A stretch of 64,000 bases of DNA from an uncultured Arachnia sp. (GTDB lineage Bacteria; Actinomycetota; Actinomycetes; Propionibacteriales; Propionibacteriaceae): NCBI GenBank assembly GCA_947493995.1, contig CANLTJ010000003.1, forward strand, positions 217,298 through 281,297, given 5' to 3'. A program made the position numbers and the translations under genes. Below are positions 1 through 8,395 of the stretch, in pieces. The notes under the pieces were generated by a model, which saw only the letters and a program-made list of their open reading frames with translations, ran no database searches and was not told the origin of the DNA. The first letter of the stretch is position 1, and each line of letters begins with the position of its first letter.

Positions 1-34
1 GCGATCAGCTCTCAACTCACTGGCCAAGCGATGA
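1..34 (+). CDS. ruvA: RuvA, C-terminal end only (partial)
   Basis: The first bases of the window, read in the frame starting at base 2, encode a short tail ending ALNSLAKR followed by TGA at 32-34. The stop overlaps the ruvB start as ATGA, which is the usual ruvA-ruvB junction. RuvA is the Holliday-junction-binding tetramer that loads the RuvB motor. Only about ten codons are visible, so the call rests on position next to ruvB and on the Leu/Ala-rich tail typical of RuvA domain III. Confidence 0.6.
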   Translation, partial: RSALNSLAKR

Positions 35-1065
35 TGGAGCACTCCGAGGTGGACCCGGAAGTGGTGCCGGAGGAGCGCGACTTCGAATCGGCGCTGAGAC
101 CCAGGAACCTCTCCGAGTTCGGTGGGCAACCGCGCGTACGCGATCAGCTGGCACTCGTGCTGGATGCGGCCCGGCACCGCGGGCACAGTCCGGATCACGT
201 GCTGCTCTCCGGTCCCCCCGGGCTGGGCAAGACGACGCTCGCCATGATCATCGCGGCGGAATTGGGGGTGGCGCTGAGAATCTCCTCCGGACCGGCCATC
301 ACCCACGCAGGTGATCTCGCCGCCATTCTGTCCGGGCTCAGCGAGGGCGACGTCCTCTTTCTCGATGAGATCCATCGTCTGGCTCGCCCGGCCGAGGAAC
401 TGTTGTACCTGGCGATGGAGGACTTCCGGGTGGATGTGGTGGTGGGCAAGGGCCCAGGAGCCACAGCCATTCCCATTGAACTCCCACCGTTCACGCTGGT
501 GGGGGCCACCACACGAGCAGGACTGCTCCCGGGACCGCTGCGGGATCGTTTCGGTTTCACGGCCCAACTCGATTTCTACGGGGATGCGGACCTGTCCCGC
601 ATCGTCCTGACCTCCGCCGTGAAGCTCGGGGTCGACATCCAGAAGCGCGCCGCCGACGAGATTGCCTCCCGGTCCCGCGGCACGCCCCGCATCGCCAATC
701 GGTTGCTGCGACGGGTGCGCGACTTCGCGCAGGTCAAAGACCATCCGGTTGTGGACCTGGATGTTGCCCGTGCAGCTCTGGAGATGTATGAGGTGGACCA
801 GTTGGGGCTGGACCGGCTGGACAGGGGGGTCCTGGATGCGATCTGCCGTCTCTTCGGGGGAGGGCCCGTGGGCCTGTCCACCCTTGCCCTCAGCGTCGGG
901 GAGGAGGTGGAGACGGTCTCGGAGGTGGCGGAGCCGTTCCTCATCCGGGAAGGTCTGATGATGCGCACGCCGCGTGGGCGTGTGGCCACCCGGGCAGGCT
1001 GGGCGCACATGGGCTTGACTCCTCCCGTCACGTCCGAGCCCAACCTCTTCGACGACATCGAGTGA
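31..1065 (+). CDS. ruvB: Holliday junction branch migration ATPase RuvB
   Basis: RuvB is the AAA+ hexameric motor that, with RuvA, drives Holliday-junction branch migration in recombinational repair. The 344-residue protein has a Walker [10 protein letters not shown] at about 61-69, a Walker B VLFLDE at about 108-113, a sensor-1 segment VGATTRAG near 157-164, and the arginine-finger stretch PLRDRFG near 169-175. The C-terminal winged helix carries the conserved RTPRGR near 312. Length is normal. Two tandem ATG codons (31 and 34) are possible; 31 is kept because it forms the ATGA overlap with ruvA. The usual SPLRDRFG is GPLRDRFG here, a minor change. RuvC would lie upstream, outside the window. 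Confidence 0.96.
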   Translation: MMEHSEVDPEVVPEERDFESALRPRNLSEFGGQPRVRDQLALVLDAARHRGHSPDHVLLSGPPGLGKTTLAMIIAAELGVALRISSGPAITHAGDLAAILSGLSEGDVLFLDEIHRLARPAEELLYLAMEDFRVDVVVGKGPGATAIPIELPPFTLVGATTRAGLLPGPLRDRFGFTAQLDFYGDADLSRIVLTSAVKLGVDIQKRAADEIASRSRGTPRIANRLLRRVRDFAQVKDHPVVDLDVARAALEMYEVDQLGLDRLDRGVLDAICRLFGGGPVGLSTLALSVGEEVETVSEVAEPFLIREGLMMRTPRGRVATRAGWAHMGLTPPVTSEPNLFDDIE

Positions 1066-1095
1066 ACCCGCTGGGGTAGCAGCTGTCTCGTCGGC

Positions 1096-1101
1096 TACAG
1101 T
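1096..1101 (+). promoter_or_regulatory. Candidate -10 element for yajC-secD-secF
   Basis: TACAGT fits the actinobacterial TANNNT -10 pattern and lies 40 bases before the yajC start in the 75-base gap after ruvB. No convincing -35 is seen, so this is tentative. Confidence 0.3.
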
Positions 1102-1140
1102 GATCGCTGGCCGTCACGCATCTTTCAGCGAAGGACAATC

Positions 1141-1638
1141 ATGGATTTCATCCTGCTCATCGTCGCCATGGGCGCAATCTTCTACTTCCTCATGATCCGT
1201 CCACAGCAGAAGCGCCTGAAAGCGCATCAGGAGACGATCAACCAGCTCGCCCCCGGCACGCGGGTGCTCCTCACCTCCGGAGTTTTCGCCACCGTACGTC
1301 ATCTCGGTGAGCGTCAGGCCATCGTCGAGCTGGCGCCCGGCGTCGAGGTCACGCTCATCAAGGGCAACATCGCGCGCCCCACGACCCCGGAGGAGGAGGA
1401 GTTCGAATTCGCGGACGACGTCGATGACGAGGCTCTCGTCGACGAGGCCGTCGCTGGTGAGATCGAGACCGACGAAGTTGTGCTTCCCGAGGACGTTGAG
1501 GGCGACGGCGCAACGCAGGCAAATGTGACCGAGACGGACTCCTCCTTCGACCCGCGTGCCACCCGTGAGGGGAATTCGAGCGAGTCCGCCGACAGGGACA
1601 TCTCGGCAGAAGAGCTTCAGCGCAGGTTCGACAACTGA
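1141..1638 (+). CDS. yajC: Sec translocase accessory subunit YajC
   Basis: YajC is a small single-span membrane protein that associates with SecDF and YidC in the Sec holotranslocon. The first about 20 residues are one hydrophobic helix, followed by the family segment MIRPQQKR and a small beta-rich domain containing TRVLLTSGVFATV. From about residue 80 the protein becomes a long acidic, probably disordered tail, so at 165 residues it is longer than the roughly 110 of enterobacterial YajC, which is common in Actinomycetota. The ATG has a GAAGGA ribosome-binding site just upstream. It heads the yajC-secD-secF group. Confidence 0.93.
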   Translation: MDFILLIVAMGAIFYFLMIRPQQKRLKAHQETINQLAPGTRVLLTSGVFATVRHLGERQAIVELAPGVEVTLIKGNIARPTTPEEEEFEFADDVDDEALVDEAVAGEIETDEVVLPEDVEGDGATQANVTETDSSFDPRATREGNSSESADRDISAEELQRRFDN

Positions 1639-1677
1639 GAACCCGCCCCACCCACCGACGAAAAGAAGCAGAAGACT

Positions 1678-3252
1678 GTGGCAATTAGTTCCCGCAAATC
1701 CCGTCCGGCAGTGGTTTTAGTCCTGCTCCTGGTGGTGATCGGCATCATGTTCGCCATCATGGCGGGTACCCGCACGTGGACTCCGAGGCTCGGCCTGGAT
1801 CTTCAGGGCGGCATGACAATCACCCTGAATGCCACCAACTCCACCGTGCCCGCAGATTCGCTGGAATTGGCCAAGGACATCATCCAGCAGAGGGTCGACG
1901 GTCTCGGCGTGGGTGAAGCCACCGTGGCCACGCAGGGCGACCGCTACATCGTCGTGTCCGCTCCGAACGTGCAGCGCGATGATCTCGTCGAGCTCGTGGG
2001 GGCCACCGCTGAGTTGGCGTTCAGGCCGGTTCTCAGCGTGGCGCCCGGCACAGCGCCCATCCCCGAGGAGGAGGACAGTGAAGGTCCCGGCCTCCCCACA
2101 GCGCCTCCAGCACCCGAGGAGAACGAAGGCGGCGAGAAGTTGTCCGTGGACGAGGTGCTCGCCTATCAGGCAACAGAGGCCGATCTCGCAGGCTTTGCCG
2201 AATACAGTTGCGGCGACGAGGTTGCGGACGCCCTGGACCAGGCCTTCTATGCGTGCGACGAGCAGGGGTTGCAGAAATTCCTGCTTGCCCCGGTGGCGAT
2301 CACCGGGCAGCAGCTTGACTCAGCCAGCTCCGGGATCCCGCAGGGTCAGTTCGCTCCGGTGGTGTCACTCACCCTGGACTCCGATTCCGCGGCCGACTGG
2401 CTGGAGCTTACGAGCGCTCTCTCAACCCGCCAGAGCCCGCAGGACCAGTTCGCCGTCGTGCTGGACGGGGTGGTGCAGTCCAACGCATCGGTTGAGAATC
2501 CCATCCCGGGTGGACGCGCGCAGATCAGCGGCAACTTCACCGACGCGAGCGCTGCCGCGCTGGCCAACGTCCTGGAGTTCGGCGCTCTGCCGCTGACTTT
2601 CGAGCCCTCCCAGGTGGAGAGTGTGTCCCCGACGCTGGGTGGTGAACAGCTCCGGGTGGGCATCATCGCCGGCATCATCGGGCTGATCATCGTTCTGGGT
2701 TACTGTTTCGTCTACTATCGCGGGCTCGGGATCGTGGTGCTCGGCTCCCTTGTCATGGCGGCTGTGAGCACGTATGCCGCCATGGTTCTGCTTGGATCCG
2801 CCGTCGGCTTCACTTTGAATCTCCCCGCCATTGCCGGTGCCATCGTCGCCATCGGTATCACAGCCGATTCGTTCGTCATCTACTTCGAGCGGATCCGCGA
2901 CGAGATCCGCGAAGGTCGCAGCCTGAGCTCCGCGATCCAGACCGGGTGGGTGCGGGCGCGCTCCACGATCGTTGTCGCGGACATCGTGAGCCTTCTCTCA
3001 GCCGTGGTGCTGTTCGTCCTCGCCGTGGGCGGAGTGAAGGGCTTCGCATTCATGCTCGGCCTGACGACCCTCATTGACCTTGCAATGATCTTCTTCTTCA
3101 CCCACCCCCTCATGCAGCTGCTCGTACGCACGAAATTCTTCGGCCAAGGGCACAAGCTCTCGGGTCTGGATGCCGCCCATATGGGCGTATCGAGGAACTC
3201 CCTGCTTGGCCGCCGCACCCGTCGCTTCGCACCCGCCACCCAGGAGGCATGA
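1678..3252 (+). CDS. secD: Protein translocase subunit SecD
   Basis: SecD is an RND-family subunit that, with SecF, uses the proton gradient to help pull proteins across the membrane. It has an N-terminal helix at about 10-30, the family motif LGLDLQGGM near 40, a large extracytoplasmic region interrupted by a Pro/Glu-rich linker at about 125-155, and a block of five to six helices from about residue 320. The motif DSFVIYFERIRDE marks the helix-4/loop signature shared with SecF. The start is GTG at 1678, 39 bases after yajC. The stop overlaps the secF start region. The 524-residue length suits actinobacterial SecD. Confidence 0.95.
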   Translation: MAISSRKSRPAVVLVLLLVVIGIMFAIMAGTRTWTPRLGLDLQGGMTITLNATNSTVPADSLELAKDIIQQRVDGLGVGEATVATQGDRYIVVSAPNVQRDDLVELVGATAELAFRPVLSVAPGTAPIPEEEDSEGPGLPTAPPAPEENEGGEKLSVDEVLAYQATEADLAGFAEYSCGDEVADALDQAFYACDEQGLQKFLLAPVAITGQQLDSASSGIPQGQFAPVVSLTLDSDSAADWLELTSALSTRQSPQDQFAVVLDGVVQSNASVENPIPGGRAQISGNFTDASAAALANVLEFGALPLTFEPSQVESVSPTLGGEQLRVGIIAGIIGLIIVLGYCFVYYRGLGIVVLGSLVMAAVSTYAAMVLLGSAVGFTLNLPAIAGAIVAIGITADSFVIYFERIRDEIREGRSLSSAIQTGWVRARSTIVVADIVSLLSAVVLFVLAVGGVKGFAFMLGLTTLIDLAMIFFFTHPLMQLLVRTKFFGQGHKLSGLDAAHMGVSRNSLLGRRTRRFAPATQEA

Positions 3253-4382
3253 TGAACAGCGTCAAGAAGGGTCTGGCCCACCGGCTGTACTCGGGGCAGG
3301 TGAGCTACGACTTCGTGCGGAACCGGAAGCTCTGGTACACGTTCTCGGCCATCCTGCTCAGCATTTCCATCCTGGCGCTCGTGATCCGGGGTCTGACCCT
3401 CGGAATCGAGTTCGTGGGTGGCACCGACTTCCAGGCACCCATCGAGGTGACGTCCAACACCGTCGAGAACGTGCGCGACGCCGTCGAAGAGTTCGAGGTG
3501 GAGGACCTCAACGCCGCCGTCTTCACGATCGGCGACGACGCGGTCAGGATCCAGACGCGCATCCTGAACCCCGAGGAGACCGCCACACTGCGGGCGTCGA
3601 TCGCTGAGCTCACCGGTGTTGACCCAGAACAGGTGACCTACAACGCCATCGGGGCGTCATGGGGTCAGCAGGTCTCCCAGCAGGCGACGATCGCTCTCGT
3701 GGTGTTCATCGCGCTGGTGATGCTGCTGATCTGGGTGTGGTTCCGGGACTGGAAGATGTCAGTGGCTGCCATCATCGCGTTGGCCCATGACCTGATCGTG
3801 ACGATCGGCATCTACGCCCTGGTCGGGTTCACCGTCACACCCGCCACCGTCATCGGAGTGCTGACAATTCTCGGGTACTCCCTGTACGACACCGTGGTGG
3901 TGTTCGACAAGATCAAGGAGAATGTGGACGGTCTGGAGGACACCTCCAAGACGTACTCGGAAGCGGCCAATCTCGGTATCAACCAGGTGTTGGTACGTTC
4001 CCTCAACACCACCATCATTGGCGTCCTTCCCGTCGCGGCCCTCCTGACCGCGGGTTCAGCGCTCAGCAGCGGACCACTGCAGGATCTGGGTCTCGCCCTG
4101 TTCATCGGCATGCTCGTCGGTGCCTACAGCTCGATCTTCATCGCCACTCCGGTGCTCACCACCCTCAAGGAGAAGGAGCCTAAGCAGATCGAGCATCGCG
4201 CCACCATCGAGCGCCGCGCCGAGCGGGCGGCGCACCGGGCCAGCCGTCGCTCGGACGATCCCGTCGTCACGGCTGAGACAGCATCCGGCGGGGCCACCGT
4301 GGCGACCGCGCAACGACCCCGGACCCAACCACGCGGCGCAACATCGCGTGCCGAGCGGAAGGGGCGGTCGGGCCCCCGATGA
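3252..4382 (+). CDS. secF: Protein translocase subunit SecF
   Basis: SecF is the partner of SecD in proton-driven protein export. The protein has an N-terminal helix at about 28-48 followed by LGIEFVGGTDF, an extracytoplasmic domain, then helices containing the signature SLYDTVVVFDKIKEN. The last about 60 residues are a basic, Arg-rich cytoplasmic tail. Two ATG codons sit at 3249 and 3252: the AGGAGG at 3242-3247 is only one base from the first but four from the second, so 3252 is preferred. The stop overlaps apt as ATGA, so secF and apt are probably translationally coupled. Confidence 0.94.
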   Translation: MNSVKKGLAHRLYSGQVSYDFVRNRKLWYTFSAILLSISILALVIRGLTLGIEFVGGTDFQAPIEVTSNTVENVRDAVEEFEVEDLNAAVFTIGDDAVRIQTRILNPEETATLRASIAELTGVDPEQVTYNAIGASWGQQVSQQATIALVVFIALVMLLIWVWFRDWKMSVAAIIALAHDLIVTIGIYALVGFTVTPATVIGVLTILGYSLYDTVVVFDKIKENVDGLEDTSKTYSEAANLGINQVLVRSLNTTIIGVLPVAALLTAGSALSSGPLQDLGLALFIGMLVGAYSSIFIATPVLTTLKEKEPKQIEHRATIERRAERAAHRASRRSDDPVVTAETASGGATVATAQRPRTQPRGATSRAERKGRSGPR

Positions 4383-4915
4383 GCACATCCAGGCAGGACA
4401 TGCTGCGCGGGTTGATCCGCGACGTCCCGGACTTCCCGGAGCCGGGCGTGGTGTTCAAAGACATCACCCCGCTGCTGGCCTCCGCCCCCGCCTTCGAAAC
4501 GTCCATCGAAGAACTGATTGCCTCAGCCCCCCACGACATCGACGTCGTCGTGGGGATGGAGGCCCGCGGGTTCATTTTCGCTGCACCCGTCGCCCTCGCG
4601 CTCGGGGCCGGGTTCGTCCCCGTGCGCAAACCGGGCAAGCTCCCGGGCGATGTGCTCTCACAGGGTTTCGACCTCGAGTACGGCACGGCCCAACTGAACG
4701 TCCGCCGCGACGCCATCGGAACGGGCGCCAGGGTTTTGGTGGTCGACGATGTTCTGGCCACCGGCGGCACCGTCGGCGCTACGGCGAAGCTGCTGGAACA
4801 ACTCGGTGCCGAACTGGTGCACGTGAGCGTCCTCATCGAACTGAGCTTCCTGAGCGGGCGGGAGCGTCTGCACTCCCTCGGCATCGACAACTGCAGCGCA
4901 GTCCTGAGCGTCTGA
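4379..4915 (+). CDS. apt: Adenine phosphoribosyltransferase
   Basis: Apt salvages adenine, joining it to PRPP to give AMP and pyrophosphate in the cytoplasm. The 178-residue protein begins with the family's DVPDFPEPGVVFKDITPLL and has the PRPP-binding loop VLVVDDVLATGGT near 120-132. Gene order secF-apt-rel is conserved in Actinomycetota, although here a channel gene intervenes before rel. The start overlaps the secF stop by four bases (ATGA). Confidence 0.95.
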   Translation: MSTSRQDMLRGLIRDVPDFPEPGVVFKDITPLLASAPAFETSIEELIASAPHDIDVVVGMEARGFIFAAPVALALGAGFVPVRKPGKLPGDVLSQGFDLEYGTAQLNVRRDAIGTGARVLVVDDVLATGGTVGATAKLLEQLGAELVHVSVLIELSFLSGRERLHSLGIDNCSAVLSV

Positions 4916-4917
4916 TC

Positions 4918-6003
4918 ATGATCGCGCCACGTTCCGAGAGTCCGAAGCCCGCCCAACGTGGGGGGACCACCTCGCTGGTGAGCATGCCCCGCTTGCGGGA
5001 ACAGCCGCTGCGAGAACTCGCACGCCGCGCGATCATCGCCGCACTGCTGCTGGCAATCAGCACGCTGGTGGTCTGGGTGGACCGCGCCGCCTACGTCGAC
5101 AACACAGCCGGCGACGGCGTCAGCCTGCTGGATGCGCTGTACTACTCGACGGTCACCATCACCACCACCGGGTACGGCGACATCACGCCGCTCGCGCCCC
5201 ACGCCCGGGCCATCAACGCCCTCGTGATCACCCCCATGAGGATTGCCTTCCTGGTGCTGCTGGTCGGCACCACCATCGAGGTCCTCGCCAACGAGGGCAG
5301 CCGCATCGTCCGCGATCTGCGGTGGAGGAGAACAATGCGCAACCACGTCGTCGTCATCGGATACGGAACCAAGGGCCGCAGCGCCGTCAACACCATGCGC
5401 AGGCATGGACAGGTGCCCGAGAAGATCGTGGTGGTGGACCACAACGCCATGGCGGTCAACGACGCCAATCTCGACGGCATCGCAGCCTTCCAGGGCGATG
5501 CTGGACGGCGAGACCTGCTGCGGCGGGCTGAGATCAGCAAGGCCAAGGAAGTGGTGATCTGCCTCGATCGCGACGACGCGGCCATCCTGACCACGCTGAT
5601 GGTACGCCAGCTGAACCCGCAGGCCGGCGTCACCGTCTCGGTCCGGGAACACGAGAACGTGCCGCTGGTGAAGCAGTCGGGCGCCACGTCGGTGGTGACC
5701 AGCTCGGACACGGTGGGTCGGCTCATGGGCCTGTCCGCCATCGGCCCGGAGTTGGGCGCCATCATCCAGGACCTCCTGACGAGTGGGACCGGCTTGGAGG
5801 TCACGCAACGCCAGGCGCGCCCCGACGAGGTGGGGGCCAATCCCAGCGGCATCGGCAACGAGCGAGTCATCGGCGTGGTGCGCAACGGGACCCTGCGCCG
5901 CTTCTACGACTCCACGGCGGCCAAGATCGAGTCGGGCGACCAGCTGATCGTCGTACGCAAGTCCGTCAACACCGTGGAGGGTCTGCGGGATCTCGACGAC
6001 TGA
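4918..6003 (+). CDS. Two-helix potassium channel with RCK (TrkA-N/TrkA-C) domains
   Basis: A 361-residue ion channel of the MthK/Kch type. It has transmembrane helix 1 at about 38-55, a pore loop with the K+ selectivity filter TTTGYGD at 82-88, helix 2 at about 98-122, then a Rossmann RCK domain starting VVVIGYGTKG at about 144-153 and a TrkA-C-like domain to the end. It should form a tetrameric K+ channel gated by a cytosolic ring. It starts two bases after the apt stop, so it is in the secF-apt transcription unit, which is not the usual neighbour. An in-frame ATG at residue 140 (5335) has GGAGGAG four bases upstream, suggesting a second, soluble RCK product (see findings). Ligand and ion are inferred from the family. 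Confidence 0.88.
   Translation: MIAPRSESPKPAQRGGTTSLVSMPRLREQPLRELARRAIIAALLLAISTLVVWVDRAAYVDNTAGDGVSLLDALYYSTVTITTTGYGDITPLAPHARAINALVITPMRIAFLVLLVGTTIEVLANEGSRIVRDLRWRRTMRNHVVVIGYGTKGRSAVNTMRRHGQVPEKIVVVDHNAMAVNDANLDGIAAFQGDAGRRDLLRRAEISKAKEVVICLDRDDAAILTTLMVRQLNPQAGVTVSVREHENVPLVKQSGATSVVTSSDTVGRLMGLSAIGPELGAIIQDLLTSGTGLEVTQRQARPDEVGANPSGIGNERVIGVVRNGTLRRFYDSTAAKIESGDQLIVVRKSVNTVEGLRDLDD
5324..5337 (+). promoter_or_regulatory. Internal ribosome-binding site and ATG within the K+ channel gene
   Basis: GGAGGAG at 5324-5330, a four-base spacer, and an in-frame ATG at 5335-5337 lie exactly at the junction between the pore module and the RCK domain (Met140). This is a better ribosome-binding site than the one at the full-length start, and would give a soluble protein of 222 residues. 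Confidence 0.5.
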
Positions 6004-6019
6004 GCGTCCCGCCCCCGGG

Positions 6020-6025
6020 TAGACT
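6020..6025 (+). promoter_or_regulatory. Candidate -10 element for rel
   Basis: TAGACT fits TANNNT and lies 49 bases before the rel start, in the 70-base gap after the channel gene. The -35 is not recognisable. It would let rel be expressed apart from secDF-apt. Confidence 0.35.
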
Positions 6026-6073
6026 CGGACGTGGCTGTGTCACAGTGGGGTGGATCGACTGAGGAGGTGCGCG

Positions 6074-8368
6074 ATGGCTGAGCCCGTTGAGCGTACCCCA
6101 GCGCCTGCACCGGGCGTGCTTGAGCGTGTCTCCACCGGTCCGGAGCAGCCGCGGTTGCGGATGCGTCACAGGCTGGCGCGGCTCGGGGCGGTCCGTCCGA
6201 AGGTGGCGGTACTCGACCCGCTGTTCAAGATCGTGCGCGGCAATCACCCCAAGGCTGATCTCGATCTGATTGAACGTGCCTACCGGACCGCCGAGCACTA
6301 CCACGACGGTCAGAAGCGGAAATCCGGGGACCCCTACATCACGCATCCGCTAGCCGTCGCCACCATCCTGGCGGAGCTCGGCATGACGGAGCCCGTCATC
6401 GTCGCGGCACTCCTGCACGACACCGTCGAGGACACCTCCTACTCCATGGAGGAGTTGCGTGCCGACTTCTCCGACGAGGTTGCGCACATGGTGGACGGCG
6501 TCACGAAGCTCGACAAGCTCACCTACGGCGAGACGGCCAAGGCCGAGACCATCCGCAAGATGATCATGGCCACCAGTGAGGAGGTGCGGGTCCTCGTCAT
6601 CAAACTGGCGGACCGGCTGCACAACATGCGCACGCTGGGTTTCCTCCGCGAGGACAAGAAGGTGCGGATTGCCACAGAGACCCTGAACATCTTCGCCCCA
6701 CTGGCCCACAGGCTGGGTATGAACACCATCAAGTGGGAGCTGGAGGATCTCGCCTTCGCTGCCATCGAACCCAAGGTGTACGGCGAGATCGTGCAGATGG
6801 TGAGCGCACAGGCGCCGCGGCGGGAGCGTTTCCTGCGCGAGGTGATTGCCCAGCTCCAGTCGCTCCTGACCGAGAACAAGATCAAAGCGACCGTCTACGG
6901 GCGTCCCAAGCACTACTACTCCATCTACCAGAAGATGATGGTGCGGGGGAGGGACTTCTCCGACATCTACGATCTCGTCGGGCTGCGCATCCTGGTGGAT
7001 GACGTGAAGGACTGCTACGCGGTGCTGGGGGTCGCACACAGTGCCTGGAAGCCCATCCCCGGACGATTCAAGGACTTCATCGCCAACCCCAAGTTCAACA
7101 TGTACCAGTCCCTGCACACCACGGTGCTGGGAGAGAGCAACGAGCCCGTCGAGTTCCAGATCCGCACGCACGAGATGCACCGCAGAGCGGAGTACGGCGT
7201 GGCGGCCCACTGGAAGTACAAGCAGAACCTCCGGGACGGAGTGACGCCGGAGGAGGCTGGCCTGCGTGCCATGCACCAGCTGGGCGTCATGAGCAAGGAG
7301 ACCGAGGACCCGGGCGAGTTCCTGGACTCGGTGCTGTTCGAGATCAACGCCGACGAGATCTACGTCTTCACACCCAAGGGCGAGGTCATGGCCCTCCCCG
7401 TGGGCGCAACGCCGGTCGACTTCGCATTCGCGGTGCACACCGAGGTGGGCTTCTCCTGCATCGGAGCCCGCGTCAACGGCCGGCTCGTGGCGCTGTCCAC
7501 CCCGCTGCAGCAGGGCGACAAGGTGGAGGTGCTGACGTCCAAGAGCCAGAACGCGGGCCCCAGCCGCGACTGGCTCGGATTCGTTGCCTCCAGCCGCGCG
7601 AAGCAGAAGATCCGCCAGTACTTCTCCCGCGAGCGTCGCGACGAGGCGATGGACGCGGGCAAGGACATGCTGGCCAAACAGCTGCGGCGCACCGGCCTGC
7701 CGATGCAACGTCTCCTGACACTCGAGAACCTCACGGCAGTGGCGAACTCGCTGCGCGTGAAGGATGTTGCGAACCTGTATCTGGCCCTGGGGGAGAACCA
7801 GATCTCCGCCCACACCGTGGTGCAGCATCTCATCGAGCTGCACGGCGGTGAGGACGAGACGGTGGACACCGTCACGGAGGACACGGTGGTGCAGCAGCGC
7901 CAACGCACCGCCGTGAAACCCGATGCGACAGTCCTCGTCGACGGCGACCCCACCATGATGGTGAAGCTGGCGAAGTGCTGTTCCCCCTTGCCCGGGGACG
8001 ACATCCTGGGTTTCATCACCCGCGGTGACGGGGTTTCGGTGCATCGCACCGATTGCACGAACGCACCGTCGCTGCGGGAACAGCCCGAGCGCCTCGTGAA
8101 TGTGTCCTGGGCAGGCACCACGAGCGGCAGCTACCTGGTGACCATCCAGGTGGAGGGGCTGGACCGAGCGCGAATGCTCAGCGACGTCGGATCAGCATTC
8201 TCGGAGCAGCACGTGGACATCCTGTCAGCATCGATCAGCACCAACAGGAACCGCCACTTCGTGGGCCGGATCACGTTCGAGTCCCCGGATCCCACACACC
8301 TGGCCCACGTGATCAGCCAGGTGCGCAAGGTCCCGGGCGTCTACGACGTGTTCCGCGCGAACTACTGA
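6074..8368 (+). CDS. rel: Bifunctional (p)ppGpp synthetase/hydrolase Rel
   Basis: Rel makes and degrades (p)ppGpp, the stringent-response alarmone, in response to uncharged tRNA on the ribosome. The protein of 764 residues has an N-terminal HD hydrolase domain (AALLHDTVEDT, so hydrolase residues are present), a synthetase domain (VYGRPKHYYSIYQKM, then FSDIYDLVGLRI and NPKFNMYQSLHTTV), a TGS domain (EIYVFTPKGEV) and a C-terminal ACT domain. The start chosen is ATG 6074 because GAGGAGGT lies six bases upstream; a GTG 24 bases earlier (6050) is in frame but lacks a site. It is a single long-type Rel as expected in Actinomycetota. Confidence 0.95.
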   Translation: MAEPVERTPAPAPGVLERVSTGPEQPRLRMRHRLARLGAVRPKVAVLDPLFKIVRGNHPKADLDLIERAYRTAEHYHDGQKRKSGDPYITHPLAVATILAELGMTEPVIVAALLHDTVEDTSYSMEELRADFSDEVAHMVDGVTKLDKLTYGETAKAETIRKMIMATSEEVRVLVIKLADRLHNMRTLGFLREDKKVRIATETLNIFAPLAHRLGMNTIKWELEDLAFAAIEPKVYGEIVQMVSAQAPRRERFLREVIAQLQSLLTENKIKATVYGRPKHYYSIYQKMMVRGRDFSDIYDLVGLRILVDDVKDCYAVLGVAHSAWKPIPGRFKDFIANPKFNMYQSLHTTVLGESNEPVEFQIRTHEMHRRAEYGVAAHWKYKQNLRDGVTPEEAGLRAMHQLGVMSKETEDPGEFLDSVLFEINADEIYVFTPKGEVMALPVGATPVDFAFAVHTEVGFSCIGARVNGRLVALSTPLQQGDKVEVLTSKSQNAGPSRDWLGFVASSRAKQKIRQYFSRERRDEAMDAGKDMLAKQLRRTGLPMQRLLTLENLTAVANSLRVKDVANLYLALGENQISAHTVVQHLIELHGGEDETVDTVTEDTVVQQRQRTAVKPDATVLVDGDPTMMVKLAKCCSPLPGDDILGFITRGDGVSVHRTDCTNAPSLREQPERLVNVSWAGTTSGSYLVTIQVEGLDRARMLSDVGSAFSEQHVDILSASISTNRNRHFVGRITFESPDPTHLAHVISQVRKVPGVYDVFRANY

Positions 8369-8395
8369 ACCTTCCCGGCGTCGGCGCACCCGCGT

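Noticed and set aside
6350..8044. A 564-codon antisense frame within rel
   Set aside because: Shadow of rel codon bias; His/Val/Asp-rich composition without motifs.
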